Below, piece after piece: positions 55,775 through 64,000 of a DNA stretch of 64,000 nt. Under the pieces are notes generated by a model. That model worked only from the letters and a program-made list of their open reading frames with translations. It made no database searches and was not told where the DNA came from. Both the position numbers and the translations under genes were made by a program. Positions within the stretch are counted from its first letter, which is position 1. Every line of letters starts with the position of its first letter. The DNA comes from Sciurus carolinensis (lineage: Eukaryota > Chordata > Mammalia > Rodentia > Sciuridae): NCBI RefSeq assembly GCF_902686445.1, contig NC_062214.1, positions 90,624,738 to 90,688,737 of the forward strand, written 5' to 3'.

Positions 55775-56050
55775 CTTCCTCCACCCGCGGCGGAAGCCAC
55801 AACAACAACTTTATAGAGAAAGCGCGGTGAGCAAAGCGTTCCAGCGGTGCGAGGAGCCGGAGGGCCGCGACGGACCCTGTGGGATTGGAGGGGCGGGGCC
55901 AGGGCTCCGGGGGCAGGAGGGGCGGGGCCACGGCTGCTGCCCTGCAAATCCAAGCTCCGGACCTCGAAGCTGCGCTCTTAACGAGGCGGGCCAAGGGGGC
56001 AAAGAAGGAGGGGCTAGGGGCTGCGGGTTCCTAGGGCCCTTTGTGCTCTG
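55775..56050 (-). promoter_or_regulatory. SNX1: SNX1 CpG-island promoter
   Basis: CpG-rich block upstream of the SNX1 start with two GC boxes (ggggcggggcc at 55890-55900 and 55919-55929) and an inverted CCAAT (attgg 55884-55888). A TATAAA on the minus strand at 55815-55810 is only about 36 bases from the ATG, so its use would give a very short leader; it is probably not the main start element. Confidence 0.7.
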
Positions 56051-56099
56051 CGTAGCTCCATCTAATAGGCTTTTAAGAATTCGTTTGAATAAAGGAGTC

Positions 56100-57120
56100 T
56101 AAAAATATTTGAAAACCTCTACATGCCACCTACCCATTCCAAGTACAGTGCCCTCACAGAAATTCAATAAATATATATATTTTAAAAATTAAGGTCTCTG
56201 AACAAGACTACAGGAGTTTTACCACTTATTATTTGACATTCAGTTAATTTATTCAATATATACTGAGCATTTACTGTGAGCCTAGCACCTTGCTCTGCGT
56301 TAGAAATACAGAAATAAGCTCTTGGACCATTGGGTGCTTACAATTTAAAGAGGGAGGCGGCCATGTAAGTCAACAATTCAATATGTTCCCTGCTGTAGTG
56401 TGTGCTGGGGGAATAGTGAAAGATCATTTCTGCTTGGAGAAGTCGAGAGGCCTCATACAGGGCGTGACACCTCAATGTATGAAATATGGTTAGAAGGAGG
56501 TTAGAATTATCCGTTTATTTGCTGTAAGTGGAGTGGAATAGATGACAGGGAAACAAAATGTTCCTGGGACCCAAACTATTCACTGATTGGTCATCCAGTC
56601 TAAATCAACTAGACAAACAAGACTGGAATTTAAAGATATGGGACATGTTGTCATGTGATAATTCTGCAACATAATCCTAACTTTGTTTTCAGTACAGACG
56701 AAACTTTCACCAACAATGACAAAATGTTGTTTCTAACTGCAAATTCCTAAAAATCAGGTTCACTCCCTCAAGGGCAGGGGCCATGTCTTTGTAAATTTGG
56801 CGCCTACAAATCTCGTAAGACAAATTAAGTACCTAATAAATGTTTGAGATTTGGACGGCGGGATGGATGCATAAAACAACATCGTCAACCTTGTAACTGG
56901 TACCCATCACAGTTATGAACACCAAAAGGTTTTTTAGGATGGCGATTTCCATTATGTCACTGTTGGGCACACTAAACACATTAAACAAAGTTCTCTCCTT
57001 ATAAGTTGTTTTTGAAGGAGATTGGCAATAACATTACCCGTAGCGGGTAGTTGCGCTGGACTGAGTCCACAAGAAACGAGAAAACCAAAAAGTCGTCCCC
57101 TCCCCATCGCCATGCTTAAC
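56100..57120. other. SNX1-CIAO2A spacer
   Basis: AT-richer spacer. 56755-56865 looks like an L2 3' end ('ctccctcaagggcaggggcc … acctaataaatgtttgagat'). 56230-56300 has an ancient-repeat-like 'ttattcaatatatactgagc' motif. Otherwise nothing recognised. Confidence 0.5.
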
Positions 57121-57703
57121 TTTCCTTACTGAACTCCCAAGACGTCCCACTTCACCGCAACGGAAACCCACTTCCGGACTGATCAGGAAGTAAGAAAGAT
57201 TTTGGCTGGAAGCAGCTCCCTTAAAGAAATAACTGTAAAGAGTTTCCGTGTTAGAAACGTCCTCATGCACTAGAAGGTATCCTTTCCCCTACCTCTTCAG
57301 GATTCATCATTAGTTTATTGCGGGTGCTGAGTGAGGTACTCAGCGACCAGTAGCTGACCGTTACATTCCACCCCCAGCAGAGACTACAAATTCCAGAATA
57401 CAGTTCGCTGTCTTCCAAAGGAAACGTCCCATACGTCCCAGCATGCAATACGCCTCAAGAGGCGCCAGGAAGCTTTTCTTGTTCCCCGGAAACCGAGCAA
57501 AGCATGCAGGGGCATGTAGTCCTTATGTTTCCCTTCCGTAGGGCCTTCGCGCTAGTCTGTCGGGTCCCGCCTATTCTCTGCTCCCCTAAACCCTCACACT
57601 TGTCTTGACCATTTGAAGACCAGGAAGTTGATAAATCCTGAGGCTGACTGCAGAGAGACGGTGGCTCAGATAGGACAGTCGCCAGGGATGGCGGAGCGTG
57701 AGA
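57121..57703 (+). promoter_or_regulatory. CIAO2A: CIAO2A promoter region
   Basis: Contains an ETS/GABPA-type site (cacttccgg, 57169-57177) and ZNF143/SBS-like motifs: minus-strand of gcatgcaggggcatgtagt (57502-57520) and tcccagcatgcaat (57436-57449). No SINE interrupts it. Start site not determinable by eye. Confidence 0.6.
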
Positions 57704-57771
57704 ATGGAGCGAGTGTTGGGGCTGCTTTCCTGTACGCTGAGCAGAGCCCTGTGGTCCTCAGGCCTCTCTGA
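57688..57771 (+). other. Upstream ORF overlapping the CIAO2A start codon
   Basis: ATG at 57688 (cagggATGg) opens a 27-codon frame, offset by 16 bases from the main ATG, which ends with TGA at 57769-57771 inside CIAO2A exon 1. Whether it is in the mRNA depends on the start site. Confidence 0.7.
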
Positions 57772-57827
57772 GCAGGGAGCTGCCCGGCAGCCCCGGATCA
57801 TGGAAGAGAAAGCGCTAGAGGTTTATG
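57704..57827 (+). CDS. CIAO2A: CIAO2A coding exon 1
   Basis: 124 nt (41 codons + 1). ATG in gagaATGg context; donor tatg|gtaatt. Confidence 0.95.
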
Positions 57828-60800
57828 GTAATTAATTTTACCCAGTGCAACATTTGGCGTTATACATGGAATTGGCTGGGGAGGCGAGGGGGACAAGGGC
57901 CTCACCCGAGGGTTGGGAGTGGACACCTGGTTTTTTTGCCGAATCTAGTGGGTGGGAAGCACGGGAAGCGTTTTCTTCAGGGTCCTAAATCACGCAGAAA
58001 TGAGAGTCCTTCTAGCACCGGCCTCTTCCTAAACTTGGGGCAAGCTGCGCCTGGGAGTCAGCCGGCTTCATTCCCCTTCTTTGCCCCCCATGCCCTAGTG
58101 GCGTTACAAGAGGTGTAGACAGAGCAGAAGTCTAGGGTGGTCAGTTAGGAAGCAGAACTGTCCTGATTGCACCTCTCGAGTGCGTTCCTGGACTCGCACT
58201 GTAACCACTTCTGAGGGCACTGCTATGAGTTGGGGACTGGCTCAAGGTCACAGCCACTCTTTTATGTGACAGATTCGATACCCATAGGTCCCTGACAGAA
58301 GACAATGAGATAGGCTTCTTATAGTGAGGCCTGGAAATTGCAGTTCCTTAACACAGTTAACCTGTGTTTTATGTATGCATACTATATACACACATATATA
58401 CGTTCTCCACTGTATATATTTGGTAGTCTCCTCTTGGAACTGTCTTCATTGTACAGATAAAGAAACAAAAGCTTAGAATAGTTAAAGAACTACTTGGAGG
58501 TCACACTGTCAGTAAGGAACTAAGCAAAAATTAATTTCTCATTCCAAAGGTAGTGCACTTTTGCACTTCTCAGCATTTCACAATTGCCATTTTTCTCTCT
58601 CTCTGCCCCCTGCCCCCGCCCCTTTCCTTCTCCTTTTGTAGTATTTTTGAAAACCAAAAAGATCTCATATAAAAAGAGATCTAAGGCTTAGGACATAGTT
58701 CAGTTGGTAGAGTGCTTGTCTCCTATGCACAAGGCCCTGGGTTCAATCCCCAGCAACCCCCGCCCCAAAAGAAAAAAAAAGAAAAGAAAGAGTGATATCT
58801 AACCATTACAATACAAATGTAATTGGGGCAAGGACATAGGCCAGTAGAAGAAAGTCAGGGATGGGAAAGACCTTTGGAGCTAGTCTAGTTTACTTCTCTC
58901 TTGTTAGAGTCAGGAATACTAAACCCCAACCAGATGATAATTATGAGTGTACAGATCTCCACAAAGCAGATGAACACATTCCTGTTCTGCTAAACCTCTA
59001 TCTATAGCATTTAGGAACTGCAGGGCCCTGGGAAGACAACTTTGGAAGACAGATGACTCTAACCCTGAAACTTACATTTAAAGAAACCTATTTATGCAGA
59101 AATATAGTAATCATTAGAAGGTCGTAGACTTCAATAAGAGATATAGAAGTTTATGGGAAGGGGAGATAATAGTCTCTTTGAGGATCTAAAAGAGTTTAAA
59201 GAGAAGGAGCTACTTGAGTTGGGCCTTGAAGAATAGTTGGGACCTGAGGACTAAGGCTATAGCTCAGTGGCAGAGTGCTTGCCTAGCATGTGTGAGGCAC
59301 TGGGTTCAATCCTTAGCACCACATAGAAATAAACAAATTAAAAAAAAAAAAAAAAAAAAAGAATAGTTGGGACCTGAATATGTAGAGGGTCAAAAGGGTA
59401 TGCTAAGCCCAGGAGACTGAAGCACAAGTGTGGAGATTGGAAGATAACATAGCTAGGGAATGGGAGATAGATGGAGCTCAAGGGTAGATTTTGTGGTTAC
59501 AGGTAGACGTGTGGCTGAATGTTGTTTTAGATAGTTTGGAATTGGATACTGAAGCTTGTAAATATAAATGAAGACTAATCAATGCAGAACCATGGAAAAA
59601 TTTTTGTCAGAAGTAATGTGAGGAGAGCAGCATTGATTTCTTTAAAAAGAAAAACCTCTGAAATCACTAGAAAACTAGAGAAGTTTAATAAGGGGTGAGG
59701 TTTAATTTCAGGGTTTAGTTGCATATACAGTATAAACCAGGCACAGTGGTACACATCTTAATCCCAGCTACTCAGGAGGCTGAGGCAGAATCTCATAACT
59801 GAGGCCAGCCTCAGCAACTTAGTGAGACTGTCTCAACATTTTAAAAAAACAAAAACAAAAAATGGGGATGTAACTCAGGGTTAGAGGACCCCTGGGTTCA
59901 ATCCCCAGTACACCTCTCCACACACACACACCAAATAGTACAACTTGGATAAGTGAACCTCACAGGAAGAAAGGTAAAAAAACCTCTTTTTCAAAAAACC
60001 CTATAAATCCCATGATAACCCAACTCCTGTAAGAGAAGCTATAGCATCTTTCCTGCCTATATTTTAAAATTGTTTCTAATTAAGAAATAAACCCAGGGGG
60101 CTGGGGTTGTGGCTCAGTAGTAGAGCGCTTGCCTAGCATGTGTGAAGCACTGGGTTCAATTCCCAGCACCACATATAAATATTGAATAAAATAAAGGTCT
60201 ATCAATATCTAAAATAAAAAATATATGATCAGAATTTATTAAAAAATTAAAAGGACTGGGGTTGTAACTTAGTGGTAGCATGCTCATCTAGCATGCCTGA
60301 GGCCCTGGGTTCGATCTTCAGTAAGCCCAGGAGATAGCTGGGGAGAAGGTAGAGTTTAATTGATTTTTCCCAGTTGCATTTCTGATTATAGGAGAGCTAT
60401 AAATAATAGAAAAAAAATGTGAGGCTTGAGAACATCAAGCCTATCCTACCTAAAATTCTACTTTTTTCCTTTCTGTATCACTGTTTCTCTTTATCATTCT
60501 CTTCATCCTTTTCTACACTTAGCCTCAGTAAGAAGGAATCTTGTCCTCTCCATGGCCAACCCAGGCTCCCACATTCTTTGTGTGTGTGTGTGTACCAGGG
60601 ATTGAACTCAGGCACTCACCCTCTGAGTCACATCCCCAGCTTTGTTTTGCAGTATGTTTAGAGAGAAAGCCCACTGAGTTGCTTAGCACCTTGCTTTTGC
60701 TGAGGCTGACTTTGAACTTGCAATCCTCTTGTCTCAGCCTCCCGTGAGCCACTGGGATTACAGGCATGTGCCACCATGCCAGCCAGGCTCCCGCATTCTT

Positions 60801-62900
60801 AATACCATTGCCTTCTGCTTAACTTTACCAGTTTCCATCTATCCCCCTCCCCTTTTGTATTTTCTTCCTCTGTTTGATCCTTCCCTTTGGGTTATCTAAC
60901 TTACTTGGGTTTCTTCTACCCTTGTCATTGTTCTTCCTCTGCCCCTTTTTTCCCCTACCAAGATACCTTAAGAATACATTTTCAGGGGCTGGGGTTGTAA
61001 CTCAGTGGTAGAGCACTTGCCTTGAGTGCATGAGGCACTGTGTTCAATCCTCAGCACCACATAAAAAGGTATTGTGTCCATCTACAACCAAAAACAAAAA
61101 ATTAAAAAAAGAAAAAAGGAATACATTTTCAGTTCTTACTACTTCTCCTTTTGAAGGCTGACTTTGGCTCTTGCTTTTCTGCTGAAACTGCTTTTTTTTT
61201 TTTTTTTTTTTTTTAAATGGTACTGAGGATGAACCCAGGGACACTTTACCATTGAACTACATCCTCAGCCCTTCATATTTTTTCTTTTTGAAACGGACTC
61301 ACTAAGTTGCTGAGGTTGGCTTTGAACTTCTGATCCTCCTACCTCAGCCTCCTGAGTTGCTGGGATTACAGGCATGTGCCACCATACTTAGCTGAAACTG
61401 CTTTCTTATAGGTGACTTCCTGGGTGACAAATCAAAGGCCTGTGTTAGCTCTTGTCAGCCTGATTTACTTCAGTGTTTGATGTTGTTAACCACCTTTCCC
61501 TTCCTTTCTCTGATTCTTCTAACTTTTCTTTCTCATTCTAATCCTTAAATGTTTCCCAAGGATCTATCCCTACATTTCTTTCTCCTTATACAAATAATTC
61601 TCAAATTGAGCTGCACATATGATAACCTGAGAAATTTTTTAAATTCTCAACTCTCAGGCTGTACCCTAACCAATTAAATCAGAATCCCTCAGACATTAGT
61701 TTTGTTTCAAAGGTAAAATTCTACTCAGTCTCTGTGAATTCCATGGGTTCAACAACCAGTCTAGCCTTGGTGCCCTCTTAAACACTATGGTACAGTTAAA
61801 CATTTGCTGAAAAATTCCATTGACTTGCCCCTTATACACCTAGAAATCACCATGTAGGAATTGTCCCAGGCCCCACCCAAATTTCTCTCTTATTTTTATC
61901 CTATTAGTGTTCCCCTCAGCACTTGGACCTAAAATTTTAGTATCTTTCCTTGTCTTCTGCATCCAAAGGAGTGTCAAATGCTGTTGATTCTGCCTCTGAA
62001 ATTACTTCTTCATCTGTTCCTTACTGTTACCATCATGTACTGATTTTAGGGCCAGCTTTTTTTTTAGCTATTATTACTAGCTCTATTCTTTATTTCTGAG
62101 TCTGGTAGTTGGTGAATGAATCACCAACTGACAGCAGAGTGCTATTCATGTCACTTCCTTGTTCCCAATCTCTTAAGGACTCCCTGATGACTGTAGCCAG
62201 CTGTAAAAGACCCTTGATGGTCTGGCCCAACCCTTATATTCTACTCTTCACTTATGCTGGATTCTAGGCAAATGAAACTTGAAATATTACCTATTTTTAT
62301 TTATTTATTTATTTATTTTTTGCGGTGCTGGGGATTGAACCCAGGGCCTTGTGCTTACAAGGCAAGCACTCTACCAACTGAGCTATATCCCCAGCCAAAA
62401 TATTACCTATTTTTAAAGGCTGGATTTCAAACTGCACTTCTATAAAGACTGAAAGAATATTTTTCCAACCCAATAATTCCTCTTGAGTTCCCATGACACA
62501 TTTCCCATTCTTATTATGTTCTCTCTATAGTGTTGTGTCCAAGAAACTGGATATGGTCTACTAATGATCCAAGAAAACAGTTGCTCTCAAAAGGAAACCA
62601 ATAGTGGAAATCTGTCAGAAGCCCAGGAATTGCTGTAATATTTGCTTAAAAAGAAGTCAGTACTTAGAATTGGCAATATCCCTATTTAGAATATTCATGA
62701 TTTAATGTAATACCTTGTCTCTTATAATTCTTTAGATTTGATTCGAACTATCCGGGACCCAGAAAAGCCCAATACTTTAGAAGAACTGGAAGTGGTAACA
62801 GAAAGTTGCGTGGAGGTTCAGGAGATAAATGAAGACGACTATCTGGTTATTATCAGGTTCACGCCAACAGTACCTCATTGCTCTTTGGCAACTCTTATTG
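57704..62900 (+). CDS. CIAO2A: CIAO2A (FAM96A), cytosolic iron-sulfur assembly component 2A, 5' part (exons 1-2)
   Basis: CIAO2A is a MIP18/DUF59-family protein that binds CIAO1 and supports maturation or stability of iron regulatory protein 1 in the cytosolic Fe-S pathway. Exon 1 is 57704-57827 (residues 1-41, [17 protein letters not shown] … MEEKALEVY, donor g|gtaatt). Exon 2 is 62736-62900 (acceptor ttctttag, residues 42-96, [20 protein letters not shown] to PHCSLATLI, donor gtaag). Phases agree. The conserved cysteine in [12 protein letters not shown] is residue 90. The human protein is 160 aa, so about 60% is here and the remaining exons lie to the right. Exon 1's N-terminus differs from human at several residues (from memory). 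An out-of-frame upstream ORF overlaps the start. Confidence 0.96.
58440..58540 (-). mobile_element. MIR fragment, reverse
   Basis: 'tcattgtacagataaagaaa … taaagaactacttggaggtc … cagtaaggaactaagc' follows the inverted MIR. Confidence 0.65.
58683..58792 (+). mobile_element. ID SINE
   Basis: aggcttaggacatagttcag … ggccctgggttcaatcccca, A-rich tail. Confidence 0.92.
59248..59359 (+). mobile_element. ID SINE with perfect 18-bp target-site duplication
   Basis: ctaaggctatagctcagtgg … cactgggttcaatccttagc, long A tail. Flanked by agaatagttgggacctga at 59230-59247 and 59360-59377. Confidence 0.97.
59733..59932 (+). mobile_element. B1-ID dimeric SINE
   Basis: ccaggcacagtggtacacat … gtgagactgtctcaacattt … aatggggatgtaactcaggg, ending in a (CA)n-like tail. 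Confidence 0.9.
60098..60222 (+). mobile_element. ID SINE
   Basis: ggggctggggttgtggctca … cactgggttcaattcccagc, tail aataaaataaaggtctatca. Confidence 0.94.
60250..60328 (+). mobile_element. ID SINE, tail lost
   Basis: aggactggggttgtaactta … ggccctgggttcgatcttca; no A tail follows. Confidence 0.88.
60579..60785 (-). mobile_element. B1-ID dimeric SINE, reverse
   Basis: (TG)n then taccagggattgaactcagg … agagaaagcccactgagttg … gattacaggcatgtgccacc. Flanked by aggctcccacattctt / aggctcccgcattctt. Confidence 0.93.
60986..61118 (+). mobile_element. Sciurid-type ID SINE, 14-bp target-site duplication
   Basis: ggctggggttgtaactcagt … ggtattgtgtccatctacaa. Flanked by gaatacattttcag at 60972-60985 and again at about 61119-61132. 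Confidence 0.95.
61193..61394 (-). mobile_element. B1-ID dimeric SINE, reverse
   Basis: Poly-T, ggtactgaggatgaacccag … ttgaaacggactcactaagt … gattacaggcatgtgccacc. Flanked by gctgaaactgctttttt / gctgaaactgctttctt. Confidence 0.95.
61590..61720 (+). mobile_element. MER5A-like DNA transposon remnant
   Basis: 'aattctcaaattgagctgca … gataacctgagaaatttttt … caattaaatcagaatccctc' matches the MER5A order (ttctcaaa … atcacctggg … actgaatcagaa). Confidence 0.65.
62120..62275 (+). mobile_element. L2 LINE fragment
   Basis: 'ttcccaatctcttaaggact … gctgtaaaagacccttgatg … gtctggcccaacccttatat' follows L2 blocks (caaggccctgcatgatctggcc). Confidence 0.6.
62300..62397 (-). mobile_element. ID SINE, reverse, perfect 18-bp target-site duplication
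   Basis: (TTTA)n then gcggtgctggggattgaacc … gagctatatccccagcc. Flanked by aaatattacctattttta at 62282-62299 and 62398-62415. Confidence 0.97.
62736..62900 (+). CDS. CIAO2A: CIAO2A coding exon 2
   Basis: 165 nt (2 + 54 codons + 1). Acceptor aattctttag, donor attg|gtaagg. Encodes the first strands of the MIP18 fold and the PHC motif. Confidence 0.97.
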
Positions 62901-63039
62901 GTAAGGTTATATGTGTGTATGTGTAAATTCTAAATCATTCATGTGACCTTGACCCAAAATAACAATTTATTTCATGTATCACGCTTTATTGTTTACAGAA
63001 TATTTTCATTTATTCATCTTCTATCATCTTCACAACTAG

Positions 63040-63180
63040 TACCTGAGACAGTTAAAATACTATTATCTTCATTTTATAGATGAGGAATTGGAAACTCAGT
63101 TCAGATCACTTACTCAGAATCCAATAGACAAGAAATGGTGAAGGTGAGGCTTAAACCCAAGTCTCCTGACTCCAGATCTC
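63040..63180 (-). mobile_element. MIR fragment, reverse
   Basis: 'attatcttcattttatagat … gaggaattggaaactcagtt … taaacccaagtctcctgact' is the inverted MIR core. Confidence 0.75.
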
Positions 63181-63383
63181 TTTCTCTAATTACCTCACAA
63201 TGTTTCTCTTAGGTATACATGGTCACAATTAACAGAGAGTGGGTATAAGACAGATCTCCTGGTTGTGGAGATTGGAATGGGTGCTGTCAGACTAGCACTG
63301 CTGCCATCACCATCTTTGCCATTCAGCTTCTCTGTTGGCTTCCATGTATATGGACGTGGAAGGGTTGGAAGGGTTTTGTTTGA

Positions 63384-63482
63384 TTTGGTTTTGGTTGGTT
63401 TGTTTTGGTGGTTTTGGAGATTGAACCCTGGTCTTTCATATGCTCTAGAAACACTCTTCCACTGAGCTATATTCTGAGTCCC
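63384..63482 (-). mobile_element. ID SINE, reverse, degenerate
   Basis: ggtggttttggagattgaac … gagctatattctgagtcc. Confidence 0.8.
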
Positions 63483-63488
63483 TAGGAG

Positions 63489-63690
63489 GTTTTTTTGTTG
63501 TTGTTTTAGTTTTATAGTTACTGGAGATTTAACCTGGGATTACTCTACCACCAAGCTATATCCCCAGACCCTTTTGTTTTGAGACAGTCTTGCTATTGCT
63601 GAGGCTGGCCTTGAACTTTCAATCCTCCTGCCTCAGCCTCCCAAGTAGCTGGGACTACAGGCATGTACCATTGTGTCTACCTCTGGGATG
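63489..63690 (-). mobile_element. B1-ID dimeric SINE, reverse
   Basis: gttactggagatttaacctg … ttgagacagtcttgctattg … ggactacaggcatgtaccat. Confidence 0.9.
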
Positions 63691-63990
63691 GTATTTTTTT
63701 AAGCAGTTTTTCACTTGTGAGGCTGCAGTCTCAATATTTTGAATTAATTAGCAGTGCTTTGAATATATAAGTTGTTATAAAGAATAAAAAGGTAATATAA
63801 AGGAATATTCCAAAATCTTTGAATATGTACTTATTATAAAGAATATAAAGGAAATTTAAAAAAAAAATTTTTTATATTCAAAATTTTATTCTCTTTCCTA
63901 GAGTATACAAAGACTTTAACATCAGGAAATACATGAACCAATGAAAACTCTATTTCCTTAGTTAGATTCTTGTTTCAAGAAAATATACCA

Positions 63991-64000
63991 GTGGGCTGGG
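63991..64000 (+). mobile_element. Probable start of another ID SINE, cut by the window edge
   Basis: The window ends in gtgggctggg, the usual 5' end of the ID SINEs here. Confidence 0.5.

Noticed and set aside
55810..55815. TATAAA 36 bases upstream of the SNX1 start codon
   Set aside because: Too close to the ATG to be the main promoter element in a GC-box CpG-island promoter; probably fortuitous.
55572..56102. 176-codon + strand frame over SNX1 exon 1
   Set aside because: Shadow of the CpG island on the strand opposite SNX1 exon 1; high GC removes stop codons.

Overview
The window is mammalian nuclear DNA, most likely from a squirrel-family rodent (ground squirrel or marmot type). The gene order matches human 15q22.31: CIAO2A, SNX1, SNX22, PPIB. 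The interspersed repeats are dominated by ID-type (tRNA-derived) SINEs whose 3' ends read like 'aaaggtattgtgtccatc', plus dimeric B1-ID elements, which I associate with Sciuridae. The genus is inference; no species was given.

Layout from left to right: the last coding exon and 3' end of PPIB (+) at 811-933; SNX22 (-), complete in seven coding exons from 4430 down to 1624 (194 aa); a GC-rich promoter that can serve SNX22 leftwards and a candidate three-exon small-protein gene rightwards (4954-7864, 50 aa, which I do not recognise); repeat-rich intergenic DNA from about 7.9 to 17.6 kb; SNX1 (-), complete in fifteen coding exons from 55774 down to 17966 (522 aa, the length of the human protein); a 1.9 kb head-to-head spacer with CpG-rich promoters; and the first two coding exons of CIAO2A (+) at 57704-57827 and 62736-62900, which runs off the right end.

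Functionally, SNX1 is the PX-BAR subunit of the retromer-associated SNX-BAR coat. SNX22 is a small PX-only relative. PPIB is the ER cyclophilin. CIAO2A is a cytosolic iron-sulfur targeting factor. They share a locus rather than a pathway.

Main points for a second look: (1) the unrecognised spliced 50-aa ORF, with the first ATG of its leader, consensus splice sites in matching phases and an AATAAA just past the stop; (2) one GC-AG intron in each of the two sorting-nexin genes; (3) a ~105 bp duplicated segment lodged inside a SINE; (4) an L1 inserted into the tail of a SINE, with telomere-like hexamers in its 3' region; (5) a U6 snRNA retro-pseudogene, an intronic 13-bp perfect hairpin, and an overlapping upstream ORF at CIAO2A. 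Repeat family names are by eye, without a repeat library.
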